From a virus: a DNA stretch of 55,595 nt. Made by a program: the position numbers and the translations under genes. The notes below the pieces were generated by a model. It did no database searches and had not been told where the DNA came from. It saw only the letters and a list, made by a program, of their open reading frames with translations. Location: positions 1-55,595 of IMG/VR virus record IMGVR_UViG_3300032246_001883; one strand, 5' to 3'. Below are positions 41,385 to 49,573 of this stretch, piece after piece; positions within the stretch are counted from its first letter, which is position 1; the number at the start of each line of letters is the position of its first letter.

Positions 41385-42034
41385 GTATTCTTTTTGTAGA
41401 ATTCAATGGCTTTTACCAAACCCTCAATATGGTCTTCCGTTTTCTCAATGAATAGTCCAGGTGGTTCATTGTCAATCGCCATAATAGTCACCAGCTGATT
41501 GATAGGTTCACCAACTAATTCTTCATACATTAAAGCATATGCTGTTTCTTGCCAAAAATAATCTAAAATATCATCACGTTGTTTGATTCGTTTGGATGTT
41601 TTAAAGTCAATGACTGAAAGCACACCATCAAACTCACCAATGCAGTCAACACGACCAGCAAGTCCTAATTGTTCAGACCATAGTGCCTGTTCTTGGTAAT
41701 GTATATTGTCAATTCTGTCCAACAATGGAACCAAAGCAATAAACATCTCTTTAGCATCCGGCATGATATCGCCAAGTTTATCATTGTTTAGATATCGTTC
41801 ACATAATGTATGTACATTAGTACCACGTGAACTTGCCTGTCTTGATATCTTATTAGCAGCTTCTTCACCAACACGCTTACGCCATGCCATAATAGATGCT
41901 TTCTTTTGAGCACCGATGACTGTGGTTACAGATGGAAGTTTGTTTCCTGCTGGTGTAACGTAGTATCGTTTGCCATCAGGAAATGTTTGTGATTTTAGGT
42001 CTGGTAATACTTTAGGTGGACAATAATTAAACAT
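41381..42034 (-). CDS. PD-(D/E)XK exonuclease (RecB/Cas4-type)
   Basis: A 217-residue nuclease. N-terminal SVTTVIGAQKKASIMAWRKRVGEEAAN and SSRGTNVHTLCERYL (His near 75), then the core LAGRVDCIGEFDGVLSVIDFKTSKR with D (RVD), D and K (DFKTSK), followed by QETAYALMYEEL (Q and Y of motif III). This matches the exonuclease found in many T4-like marine phages, probably for host DNA degradation or recombination ends. Ribosome-binding site AAGAAAG. Downstream is the tmRNA promoter. Confidence 0.88.
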   Translation of the reverse strand: MFNYCPPKVLPDLKSQTFPDGKRYYVTPAGNKLPSVTTVIGAQKKASIMAWRKRVGEEAANKISRQASSRGTNVHTLCERYLNNDKLGDIMPDAKEMFIALVPLLDRIDNIHYQEQALWSEQLGLAGRVDCIGEFDGVLSVIDFKTSKRIKQRDDILDYFWQETAYALMYEELVGEPINQLVTIMAIDNEPPGLFIEKTEDHIEGLVKAIEFYKKNT

Positions 42035-42049
42035 AATATACTTTCTTTT

Positions 42050-42274
42050 TTAATTTTCTATTTCAGCCAATACAATTTTATCATTTTTATAACTAACATA
42101 TTCATCTGGTAAGTGAGCGATTGAAAAAGAATCACCTCTATCTAAACCCAACATAATTTGATGTTTTAAATATTTGTTATTATTTTTGTTGACAAAATCT
42201 TCAGCTTCTTTTGCTGAATAAAATTTTTCATATTGTCCAGAAATTATGTTGAAAATACAATAAAATAACTTCAT
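42050..42274 (-). CDS. hypothetical small protein
   Basis: A 74-residue ORF, MKLFYCIFNIISGQYEKFYSAKEAEDFVNKNN..., with an aromatic N-terminal strand and a charged helix. I do not recognise it. It sits 2 nt after the Gly-rich adhesin gene and before the nuclease, in the same direction. Confidence 0.65.
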   Translation of the reverse strand: MKLFYCIFNIISGQYEKFYSAKEAEDFVNKNNNKYLKHQIMLGLDRGDSFSIAHLPDEYVSYKNDKIVLAEIEN

Positions 42275-42276
42275 AA

Positions 42277-43773
42277 TTACCTGTTGTAATATGTTCCGAT
42301 GTTGCTATAAATTCCTGCAGGTACAGAAGAACCATAATAACCACGGTTTCTAAAATACGTATAACCACCAGCTCCGGCCCGTTGGTAACCAACTTCACCA
42401 AATACTACTGCAGTATTTTCAATAGTTACAGTTATACCGAAAAGATACTCAAAATCTTCAAGATATACTGCAAATCCAGCTCCACCACCAAGTGACTCTC
42501 CGGCACCACCAGTATTTGGATAAAGATATTCTGATGCTGTTGATCCTCCTGAGCCACCCCAACCGCCTCCACCGCCGCCACCGGTTACGCCGTATGTGCC
42601 GTCACCATAGTAAATTTGATTGCTGCCATACATACTCGCATAGGAGCCGGCAGTTGGCCAGGATCCATCGATTCTTTCATTACTTCCTCTACCATCTCTT
42701 ACTGCGTAATTGGGTGTTGCGCCTGTATATTGAGGATTTGCTTGCAGAGCCGGAGCGCCTGCACCATAGTTTGTGTTGGTCTTGAATGTGCCAATTGTGG
42801 TTATACCTGCGCTACCACCTCCACCACCACCAAGGCTATAAGTAGCGCTACCGGTACTTGAATTAGCTACTGCTGCTGATCGAGTTGGCAATATAAACCC
42901 TCCTCCACTGCCGCCGGATATATAGCGGTCGTATCTAGTTGGGAAACTAGAACCTCCATCATTTGAATTGAAATAAGTACTGGTACTTGCATCAGTACCT
43001 TTTGAGCCAAAAGTAGTAGCTCCTTTGCCAGCTCCACTAGGCGCATAACTAGTACCGTACAAGCCGCCCATACCGCCGCCAGCTCCACCACCACCACAAC
43101 TAAAGTATATGCCTTTAGTTCCAGTTCCACCTGAAATATTGTATAAATATTGGTTTTGATATGTTGATCCACCGCCGCCGCCGCCATAAAATCCAACATT
43201 AGCTGTTGTACCAATTGAACTTGGACCTTTGAGTGTAAGCGCTGAAGGTGTTCCTTTTATCCGAACAGCTGGTCTACCCCACATTCTAGCTGAATCTTGA
43301 GCAGACATGATGCTGTAAGTGCCGCCATCGCCGCCCCTGCCCATAACGCAACCATTCATAACAATAGTTATAGTGTCGTTGGAAGATAAACCTAATATAT
43401 TCAAAGATGATCCAGTTGCTGCACTTGTGTTAGCTGCAAGATTACCTAAATCTCCAGATGGTGGCATAATTATAGCGCCAGTATTGGCTTGTATTGTAAC
43501 ATCATAAGTCCCAGCATTTGTAGCACTATATCCTGATAATGTTGCTACATTAATAGTATAACCATAATACGTTCCAGAAGAAATATAACTTACAAGATTA
43601 ATACGGCTAGATTTACCATAACCATCTGAAAATCTAATTGTAGATTTATCTGTAGGCAATTTAAAAAGTGATCGTACATTGGTATCGTTGAGAGTTAACG
43701 TACTTCTCGCAGTAACTTTTAATTCAGTTTCAATATTATCAACTGAGATTGGTCCTGAAGTCTGTAACGCCAT
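42277..43773 (-). CDS. Gly-rich structural protein/adhesin
   Basis: A 498-residue virion-type protein. It starts MALQTSGPISVDNIETELK and RFSDGYGKSSR, an N-terminus common in phage tail and adhesin proteins. The rest is dominated by glycine runs (YGGGGGGS, GGGGAGGGMGG, GGGGGGGWGGSGG), the same style as the C-terminus of the 1072-residue adhesin. It lies far from the tail block, among nucleic-acid genes. It may be a second receptor-binding tip or a capsid decoration. No late -10 octamer is visible before it. Confidence 0.7.
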   Translation of the reverse strand: MALQTSGPISVDNIETELKVTARSTLTLNDTNVRSLFKLPTDKSTIRFSDGYGKSSRINLVSYISSGTYYGYTINVATLSGYSATNAGTYDVTIQANTGAIIMPPSGDLGNLAANTSAATGSSLNILGLSSNDTITIVMNGCVMGRGGDGGTYSIMSAQDSARMWGRPAVRIKGTPSALTLKGPSSIGTTANVGFYGGGGGGSTYQNQYLYNISGGTGTKGIYFSCGGGGAGGGMGGLYGTSYAPSGAGKGATTFGSKGTDASTSTYFNSNDGGSSFPTRYDRYISGGSGGGFILPTRSAAVANSSTGSATYSLGGGGGGSAGITTIGTFKTNTNYGAGAPALQANPQYTGATPNYAVRDGRGSNERIDGSWPTAGSYASMYGSNQIYYGDGTYGVTGGGGGGGWGGSGGSTASEYLYPNTGGAGESLGGGAGFAVYLEDFEYLFGITVTIENTAVVFGEVGYQRAGAGGYTYFRNRGYYGSSVPAGIYSNIGTYYNR

Positions 43774-43777
43774 TTAA

Positions 43778-44479
43778 TTATAGTCCTTGCCTTTCTTTTT
43801 CTATTAGATACGAACGGACAAAACCAGATCGAACAACATCATCAATCGTAAACCTAATTTGTTTAACATCTTGAATGTTGGATAGTATTTTTACCGCATC
43901 TTGAAAACCAGATTTCTCTTTTTTGTTATTTAGGTCGTTTTGTGCAAAGTCTCCACACAGAACAAACCTACAATTTTCACCTATACGTGTTAGTACCGAA
44001 TCAATTTCGTGGAATGTTGCAGACTGAAATTCATCAAAAACTATAATACAATCTCTAAATGTAAGTCCACGTAAAAAAGATGTGGTCTGAAATTCAATAA
44101 TCTGTTTATTTATTAAAAAGTGCCAAGCATCACCACGTTGTACCAATTCATTGACAATATTCATATAAGGTTCTTGATATATTTTTGATTTTTCTTCCAA
44201 AGTGCCTGGAACAAAACCAATTTCTCTTGATGGTACCGCTGATCGAATAATTATGATTTTTTTATAATATGATCCAGATTCTAATATTTCTTTGAGAGAG
44301 AGATACAAGGCTAGAAAAGATTTACCTGAACCTGCTGATCCAGATAGAACTAAATTTTGTCCATCAAAAAACTCATCAAATGTTTTTTGTTGATTCTCCG
44401 TTAATGGCTTTATTGTTTTTAAGGAGAAATGCTGTTTGTTTGCTTCTTCCGCTGGCGATTTTTTCTGTCTTGATGCCAT
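43778..44479 (-). CDS. phoH: PhoH-like ATPase
   Basis: A 233-residue PhoH-type P-loop NTPase. Walker A GSAGSGKS (about 47-54), KKIIIIRSAVPSREIGFVPGTLEEK, Walker B IIVFDEFQSAT, and CGDFAQND. Start: the ATG at 44479 is preferred, with AAGG 9 nt upstream; a GTG three codons earlier sits too close to that site. PhoH genes are common in marine phages; the role, RNA metabolism or phosphate stress, is unsettled. Confidence 0.9.
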   Translation of the reverse strand: MASRQKKSPAEEANKQHFSLKTIKPLTENQQKTFDEFFDGQNLVLSGSAGSGKSFLALYLSLKEILESGSYYKKIIIIRSAVPSREIGFVPGTLEEKSKIYQEPYMNIVNELVQRGDAWHFLINKQIIEFQTTSFLRGLTFRDCIIVFDEFQSATFHEIDSVLTRIGENCRFVLCGDFAQNDLNNKKEKSGFQDAVKILSNIQDVKQIRFTIDDVVRSGFVRSYLIEKERQGL

Positions 44480-44566
44480 TGTCTCCACCCTTTCTTTGTT
44501 GTGTATTCTTTTGCGTGTTTTTATTCAAAGATGGACGCATTAATGCCGAGATAGGACGAATTTTCA

Positions 44567-44845
44567 TTACCACTCTCTTGGCATTTTAGTCTTATGACGA
44601 GATGCAATATTGTTTCCTGGAATTGTTTCCTTCATTCGATTGATGACATACTTTTCAAATGTTGAGTCGGCCTTACCAGTTCCTGGTGTATCCATGCGCA
44701 TACCATCGCCTAGTCCAGGTATGCTTTCTGGACCAAAATATCTTTGTAAGTGGGGATTGTTTTCTTTGAACTCATCATATTCTGCGAGACGCATTGTATG
44801 TTCTTCAATTTCATTTGTATTTTTGTTCAAGAATGTATAAATCAT
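44567..44845 (-). CDS. conserved small phage protein
   Basis: A 92-residue protein: YTFLNKNTNEIEEHTMRLAEYDEFKENNPHLQRYFGPES and a C-terminal EKYVINRMKETIPGNN. The YxFLNxxTGEIEE start is that of an FmdB-like regulator with the zinc ribbon cysteines missing, a family I recall as common in T4-like marine phages. It overlaps the upstream gene by 4 nt. Confidence 0.75.
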   Translation of the reverse strand: MIYTFLNKNTNEIEEHTMRLAEYDEFKENNPHLQRYFGPESIPGLGDGMRMDTPGTGKADSTFEKYVINRMKETIPGNNIASRHKTKMPREW

Positions 44846-45402
44846 GCGGTTTGAAACCAGTTTGGAACTGGTCGTGAGTTAATCTTTCCTTGCCAAGAAG
44901 CAAGGTGCTGTTTATTATTTATATAGTAATTGTGATATGATGCCATAGAATCGCCTGCCACTTTTACTTCATCAGGCATGGCTGGTGTTGGTTCAGACCA
45001 GAATACATCGGTATGTATATTTTTTGGTGGTCGTTCTAATGTCCAGAGTAGACCATCACGTTCTACTTTGTGTACCTTGCCGTAACGATAGGTATATTCT
45101 TTACATAACTCAATCAAAAGATTGTGTAACCAACGGTATTGCATTATACCTTTGCGACACCAAATAGCTGAAGGATGGTTGATATGAGTAGCAACATAGA
45201 GCTTAGACTCACGGCCGTCAGGAAGAACATATCTTTTTTGTTTACGACCAGTTTCACTGAGGCCAACAGACAGAGTGCCATCAAGCACCCGATGAGCAGT
45301 AGAAAGAAGTTGAGCATATTCAAGGATCATTTTAATGCAGTGTTTATCAACGTGCATTTCTGCACAGACTTTTGGATCATTATCAAGGTAAAAAATGTTC
45401 AT
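44842..45402 (-). CDS. conserved phage protein of unknown function (His-rich motifs)
   Basis: A 186-residue protein. Segments MNIFYLDNDPKVCAEMHVDKHCIKMILEYAQLLSTAHRV, YVATHINHPSAIWCRKG, LCKEYTYRYGKVHKVE and TPAMPDEVKVAGDSMASYHNYYINNK. I recall this family in many T4-like marine phages without assigned function. Conserved His (HVDKH, HRV, HINHP) and Tyr suggest an enzyme. It overlaps its neighbours by 4 nt on both sides. Confidence 0.75.
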   Translation of the reverse strand: MNIFYLDNDPKVCAEMHVDKHCIKMILEYAQLLSTAHRVLDGTLSVGLSETGRKQKRYVLPDGRESKLYVATHINHPSAIWCRKGIMQYRWLHNLLIELCKEYTYRYGKVHKVERDGLLWTLERPPKNIHTDVFWSEPTPAMPDEVKVAGDSMASYHNYYINNKQHLASWQGKINSRPVPNWFQTA

Positions 45403-45692
45403 GTGTTCAAATACCGAATAAAACCCACAGTGTCAATGCAGGTAAGCAACAAATAATTAGCGACCATACCAAAACTTCTCCGAGTATAAGCAGCCCAGCA
45501 GTATATAATGCAACCGCTGATCCATACGGGATAGAGAATGTGAAAAGGAACATTTGGTACAGAGATGGCAAAAACAACAGCACAAAAAATAGAAGCAGCC
45601 CAAGTAAAAACTTCCAAGACAAAACGAATCTTGTTACTCTTCCAGTCATTTTTTATCCAATCAAAAATACCATAAACAATATCATTCATCAT
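45399..45692 (-). CDS. small membrane protein, three or four TM segments
   Basis: A 97-residue membrane protein: charged N-terminus (NDIVYGIFDWIKNDWKSNKIR), then hydrophobic stretches FVLEVFTWAASIFCAVVFAI, ILYPVWISGCIIYCWAAYT and MVANYLLLTCIDTVGFIRYL. The start at 45692 overlaps the upstream gene's stop in ATGATGAATGA; ATG 45689 is an alternative. Similar small proteins occur in T4-like marine phages. Function unknown; transport or membrane modification is possible. Confidence 0.65.
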   Translation of the reverse strand: MMNDIVYGIFDWIKNDWKSNKIRFVLEVFTWAASIFCAVVFAISVPNVPFHILYPVWISGCIIYCWAAYTRRSFGMVANYLLLTCIDTVGFIRYLNT

Positions 45693-45870
45693 GTGGCACC
45701 ACATCCAATCTGCCATCAATAATATAACCACAACCACGCAGGAACATGGCAAATTCATCTAGAACATTATCAATATGTTCTGCTTCAAATTCCATATTGA
45801 TTTTTGTTCCTGGGTGTTTGTCGGTCAACGACAAGTAATTGTAATGTTGACCTGTCAATTCAAACTTCAT
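45682..45870 (-). CDS. hypothetical small protein heading an operon
   Basis: A 62-residue protein, MKFELTGQHYNYLSLTDKHPG... with a C-terminal DEFAMFLRGCGYIIDG segment. The ATG at 45870 has GGAG 6 nt upstream; a TTG four codons earlier is not a better start. It is first after a near-perfect promoter. Family not recognised, though the FELTG...LDEFxxFLRGxGY pattern looks conserved. Confidence 0.7.
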   Translation of the reverse strand: MKFELTGQHYNYLSLTDKHPGTKINMEFEAEHIDNVLDEFAMFLRGCGYIIDGRLDVVPHDE

Positions 45871-45894
45871 GATATACTCCAAAAATTATACACA

Positions 45895-45923
45895 ATTATA
45901 ACATAACAAAAAAAGTTTGGCAA
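45895..45923 (-). promoter_or_regulatory. sigma70 promoter TTGCCA-17-TATAAT
   Basis: Minus strand TTGCCA (45923-45918), 17 nt, TATAAT (45900-45895), 25 nt before the ATG at 45870. A second TATAAT lies at 45890-45885 without a good -35. The same TTGCCA variant occurs at 54202. Confidence 0.85.
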
Positions 45924-45925
45924 GA

Positions 45926-47236
45926 TTAATATTTCCATCCTTCACAGAAACCAAATCTTCTTAATTTGACAAGAGCTTTTTCACATTTTTCACCAATATC
46001 TGTACGGTATTGTGGATCATTACCAAGTTTAACTTTATCTACTTGTTTGTATGCTTTATCTTTTGCTTCTGATATTGTATCACCAACACCTGTACATACA
46101 ACAATATAAGAACCTGCGGTACCCCATTCAGGCACATCTTCAACTAGTTCATCACCTATTTTACGAATTGCTTTGGTTAGTTTTACTTCACATGGATGTA
46201 TATGATCAACATCGGCATCATCAGTGATTACTGGAAAATCCAAATATTCTTCTTCATCTTTTTTGTTGAATGGAAAATCTGAGTTAGCCATTACGACACC
46301 AACACAAGTTTTTTCTTCAACCTCTAGTGAATTTTTACCATTGAGACAATCATAAATCCATTCGGCTGGATCACCTTTATGCAAAGGTTGCATGATGTTC
46401 CACATTGGATAACCAGGTCTAGCAGTCCATTCCATTGGCCATGGTGTACCATCTTTTTCATCAACAATACAATTCATGTCCAACATACCAGTGTAACCAA
46501 TAGCCATTAGTTCTTTCTCCATTGGCTTCATTAACATATCTGCCAACAAAGATTCTCTAGTATAACGAATAACTGTTCCCATCTCACCTGTGTTAACACC
46601 AAGGTCTTTGTTCATTTGTTTTTTGAATTCAAAACCTTCTGCCCAAAAATCATGCCAACCAGCAGGACCAAAAATGCCTGTGACAGCAATTTCAACACCA
46701 GGCTTGAATTCTTGTAGAATGAATTTTGTTGCTGGTTTGCCTTTTTCTTTTCGTTTAGTCAAGAATCCAATTAAATCTGCTTCATCTTTTGAAACATATG
46801 AAAGTGTTTTATCTTCTTCTTCACCACATGGTTTACACACATATCGGTTTGGATTATCACGTATGAATTTAATTGCTGCATCATAGTTAGAGAATTCGGT
46901 TGAAGGAATAATTGCACCACCGAATTTCTTAATGACATTTTGGCCATACATTCTATCTAATTCAAGTTTAGCTGCTGCTTTTCCTGGACCAAATATTGGA
47001 TAACCTTTTTTTCGGTAAACATCAAGTTCTTGCATAAATTCAAGGTTGTCTGCTGAAAATATAATATCAGCAACATCCATGTATTTTTTCCAATTATCAA
47101 CTTTATCAATAAGTCCTTGACCTATATGACTAGCTCTGGAACCTTTGGTGTACATTTTGACAGTGTGACCTGCTGCTACACAACGTAGGCACCAGTCTAG
47201 ATTTAGACCACTGGGATCTATTGATAGTATGAACAT
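45926..47236 (-). CDS. purD: PurD-like ATP-grasp enzyme (phosphoribosylamine-glycine ligase family)
   Basis: A 436-residue protein of PurD length. N-terminal DWCLRCVAAGHTVKMYTKG, ATP-grasp A-loop region FGPGKAAAKLELDR, then YVCKPCGEE (ATP-binding Lys), FILQEFKPGVEIAVTGIFG, GEMGTVIRYT and PWPMEWTARPGYP, the counterpart of E-x-N-A-R-x-G-D in PurD. PurD joins glycine to phosphoribosylamine in purine synthesis. The core motif is altered (EWTARPGYP), so substrate may differ. A phage-borne purine gene would be an auxiliary metabolic gene. Confidence 0.75.
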   Translation of the reverse strand: MFILSIDPSGLNLDWCLRCVAAGHTVKMYTKGSRASHIGQGLIDKVDNWKKYMDVADIIFSADNLEFMQELDVYRKKGYPIFGPGKAAAKLELDRMYGQNVIKKFGGAIIPSTEFSNYDAAIKFIRDNPNRYVCKPCGEEEDKTLSYVSKDEADLIGFLTKRKEKGKPATKFILQEFKPGVEIAVTGIFGPAGWHDFWAEGFEFKKQMNKDLGVNTGEMGTVIRYTRESLLADMLMKPMEKELMAIGYTGMLDMNCIVDEKDGTPWPMEWTARPGYPMWNIMQPLHKGDPAEWIYDCLNGKNSLEVEEKTCVGVVMANSDFPFNKKDEEEYLDFPVITDDADVDHIHPCEVKLTKAIRKIGDELVEDVPEWGTAGSYIVVCTGVGDTISEAKDKAYKQVDKVKLGNDPQYRTDIGEKCEKALVKLRRFGFCEGWKY

Positions 47237-47281
47237 GAGAAAATCCTAAAGTAAGTAGATTACCTTATTATTTATTCTATG

Positions 47282-47581
47282 TTATTCTCCAAACTTTGGA
47301 ATTTCTAGTGCACCTGTTTTTTTCTTAGGTGTAACTACTGGTTCAGGTTTTGGAAAACGTTTTGCTATGTCATCAGCGGATACTGTGTGCATTACAAATT
47401 GCTGAAATAGAGTATACTCATCAGAAACACGAATTGCAATTCTAGAATTCATTCCTGCACCATCGAGCATTGATAATTCACATCCACCAGCGGCAAGAGG
47501 AGCAATTTCAACAATATGATCCAAATTTATAATAACTGGACACTTTTTTTCAACCGAATTAACTTCAATAAACATTGACAT
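47282..47581 (-). CDS. small conserved phage protein
   Basis: A 99-residue ORF. FIEVNSVEKKCPVIINLDHIVEIAPLAAGGCELSMLDG resembles the strand-rich FlbD/DUF-type fold that many phages carry; the C-terminal third is polar with PKPEPVVTPKKK. AAAGGA with good spacing supports the start. Function unknown. Confidence 0.7.
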   Translation of the reverse strand: MSMFIEVNSVEKKCPVIINLDHIVEIAPLAAGGCELSMLDGAGMNSRIAIRVSDEYTLFQQFVMHTVSADDIAKRFPKPEPVVTPKKKTGALEIPKFGE

Positions 47582-47582
47582 T

Positions 47583-47810
47583 TTAATTTCCTTTATAAAT
47601 GTAAAAAATAATTAATATGATAACGAAAAAAATGAAATATTTAATAAATTTAAAAGATTCATCACGATAATAATCAACTTCAAGTTTAATCATATCACGC
47701 TGAGCCAATATCATTTCTTGACATTCACTTTCGCCGCCTAACATATAAACAGTCTTTTCAGACTCTTTTAATCTGCGTACAGCACTTATATAGTGCAATA
47801 TAGATATCAT
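47583..47810 (-). CDS. small membrane protein
   Basis: A 75-residue protein with a charged helical N-terminus and one C-terminal transmembrane segment (FIKYFIFFVIILIIFYIYKG). Start ATG overlaps the stop of a 35-residue ORF (ATGA). Function unknown. Confidence 0.65.
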   Translation of the reverse strand: MISILHYISAVRRLKESEKTVYMLGGESECQEMILAQRDMIKLEVDYYRDESFKFIKYFIFFVIILIIFYIYKGN

Positions 47811-47914
47811 TCTTCTTCCGTATCTAAAAATTCAACGGAAGAATTATCAGGATCCCATTGCACTGTTTCATCTAAGTCCCAGTATGTTGTATCTATTCTT
47901 TGATTTTCTGGCAT
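47807..47914 (-). CDS. 35-residue acidic micro-protein
   Basis: A short ORF, MPENQRIDTTYWDLDETVQ..., rich in Asp/Glu, ending in EEE. It fills the gap between the 49-residue ORF and the membrane protein and overlaps the latter in ATGA, the coupling pattern seen throughout this cluster. No strong ribosome-binding site. Function unknown. Confidence 0.55.
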   Translation of the reverse strand: MPENQRIDTTYWDLDETVQWDPDNSSVEFLDTEEE

Positions 47915-47919
47915 ATACA

Positions 47920-48069
47920 CTATTGACCCAAATCAAAATCTGGGTGGCCAGTTTGTGGGTATTTTTTGAATTGTCGTGTACGTTCATCAATTTCATTGAC
48001 ACGCTCTTTTAATTCTTTCATCATTTGCTCAAGTCTCTCAATAACTTTCAATGCTTCTTCATTAGTCAT
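47920..48069 (-). CDS. 49-residue helical micro-protein
   Basis: A short ORF, MTNEEALKVIERLEQMMKEL..., predicted coiled coil to about residue 35, then a conserved-looking end YPQTGHPDFDLGQ. The start is 2 nt after the upstream stop. Real-gene support: amphipathic helix composition, tight packing and absence of any other frame. Function unknown. Confidence 0.65.
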   Translation of the reverse strand: MTNEEALKVIERLEQMMKELKERVNEIDERTRQFKKYPQTGHPDFDLGQ

Positions 48070-48071
48070 AA

Positions 48072-48743
48072 TCAATCCCACAAATTTTGATAATATTTTC
48101 CAAACAAACGAAAGCCATTTTGAATTCGTTCTTCAACAACTTTCATTCCCTCATAGTCACACTTGTATGTATTATTCGGTCCTTCAACCCATTGATACAT
48201 AGTGGCTTTGCCATTTTCATCCCATTCAACAGCAACAGTTTTCATATCGTGGTCACCTGAGGAAAATGCATCTCGCCATGATTCATCTTGTTTAGATTCA
48301 AAGGCGAAAATCATTTCACTCAGCACCCAATCCCAACGCTTGAAATGGTTTTCATCAACATCATATTCATTTACTTTTGGTGGTGCATTGGTTGATTTCA
48401 ATTCATCTGGTACATCTTCATCATCAACAAAGCCTGCACCATGTGTGGTTACTCTTAACTGTTTCAACATAGGCAAAGCAATCATACCTAGTGTGGCGTC
48501 CATCGACCATGTATCCCATCGGTCAATCTTTACATAATCAATTTTGGGATGTACAAAGTCGAGGAACTTTCTGATGGCACCACAAATAGGGGTCAATCGT
48601 TTCACCCACTTTTCATACTTGTGGTCAGGCTCATCTTCATGGTTGTAGAATACATCTTTGTCTTTCTCCCAAAAGCAAACCTTTTCCAAAATTTCGTAGG
48701 GAGAAATCCAATGACTGCGATAACTGTTAATATAAACCTTCAT
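48072..48743 (-). CDS. conserved phage hypothetical protein
   Basis: A 223-residue protein: VYINSYRSHWISPYEILEKVCFW, then VKIDRWDTWSMDATLGMIALPMLKQLR, then GAGFVDDEDVPDELKS and FSSGDHDMKTVAVEWDENG. I recall this family across phages of several hosts, always unassigned; the conserved D-R-x-D-T-W-S-M-D and VDDEDVP suggest metal binding. The ATG shares its A with the stop of the epimerase gene (TGATG). Confidence 0.75.
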   Translation of the reverse strand: MKVYINSYRSHWISPYEILEKVCFWEKDKDVFYNHEDEPDHKYEKWVKRLTPICGAIRKFLDFVHPKIDYVKIDRWDTWSMDATLGMIALPMLKQLRVTTHGAGFVDDEDVPDELKSTNAPPKVNEYDVDENHFKRWDWVLSEMIFAFESKQDESWRDAFSSGDHDMKTVAVEWDENGKATMYQWVEGPNNTYKCDYEGMKVVEERIQNGFRLFGKYYQNLWD

Positions 48744-49573
48744 CAAATCACCTTTAGTTTTTCTTGAATTGTAAACAACTCTTTCATGTAAGGCGAAACT
48801 TCACCTAACACACTTCTAGCCAAATCACCTGACCGTCTTGGTAATACGTTTACCTCAAACCGCATATTATTAACTTCTTTGAAATAATCAATCATCTGCA
48901 ACACTGAATATCCAGAACCTGTGGCCAAGTTTTGTATTGTACCATCAGATGGCAATTCAATGGCAGTTTTAATTGCTTGGCAAACTTCTAATACATGGAT
49001 ATAGTCACGCAATGCGGTACCATCATATGTATCATAGTCATTACCATACAAATTAAACACACCTGTTTCCATACCTGCTTTAATCAGGTTGTACATCAGG
49101 CCATCCATGTTTGTTGGATCATAACCAGCAGAACCAATTACATTGTAGAATCTGAATATTGTAAAATCTTTATTGTTCAGTTGGCAATACTGACGTACCA
49201 TATCTTCGGTTACTCGTTTAGATAAGGCATATGGACTGTTAGAATTCTCAGCAGCACCAGTAGAGGCAAGAATAAAATGTTTGTAGTCAACGTGCTCAAG
49301 CATTTTCAATGTACCAGCCACATTGGTTTCATAATAACGCATTGGATTCTTTACAGAATCACCAACATTAACTAGGCCAGCCAAATGAACCACAGCATCA
49401 AATTCACCCTCAACCATCTTATCTTCTAAGATATTTTGTAGGATGAATTTGTCTGCTGATTGTGATTTGAATACACGATCCAAACCTACAGTATAAAAAT
49501 TAGGCAATACATCAAGTAAATGCCTGCCGATATAACCAGAACTACCCGTTACTAGGATCTTTTTCATCTTCAT
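48743..49573 (-). CDS. NAD-dependent sugar epimerase (GalE-like)
   Basis: A 276-residue extended short-chain dehydrogenase. N-terminal ILVTGSSGYIGRHLL carries the GxxGxxG NAD-binding loop; AVVHLAGLVNVGDSVKNP and the catalytic Y-x-x-x-K in SPYALSKR are present, with STGAAE supplying the Ser region. C-terminal GNDYDTYDGTALRDYIHVLE matches UDP-glucose 4-epimerase (GalE: DGTxVRDYIHV). It would supply a sugar nucleotide for glycosylation. Start ATG 49573 or 49567 inside the previous gene's end. Confidence 0.85.
   Translation of the reverse strand: MKMKKILVTGSSGYIGRHLLDVLPNFYTVGLDRVFKSQSADKFILQNILEDKMVEGEFDAVVHLAGLVNVGDSVKNPMRYYETNVAGTLKMLEHVDYKHFILASTGAAENSNSPYALSKRVTEDMVRQYCQLNNKDFTIFRFYNVIGSAGYDPTNMDGLMYNLIKAGMETGVFNLYGNDYDTYDGTALRDYIHVLEVCQAIKTAIELPSDGTIQNLATGSGYSVLQMIDYFKEVNNMRFEVNVLPRRSGDLARSVLGEVSPYMKELFTIQEKLKVI

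Noticed and set aside
44376-44567. ORF starting in TAATG after the 92-residue gene and running into phoH
   Set aside because: It overlaps about 100 nt of phoH in another frame and is Lys/Asn/Gln-rich with no recognisable pattern; possible but not supported.
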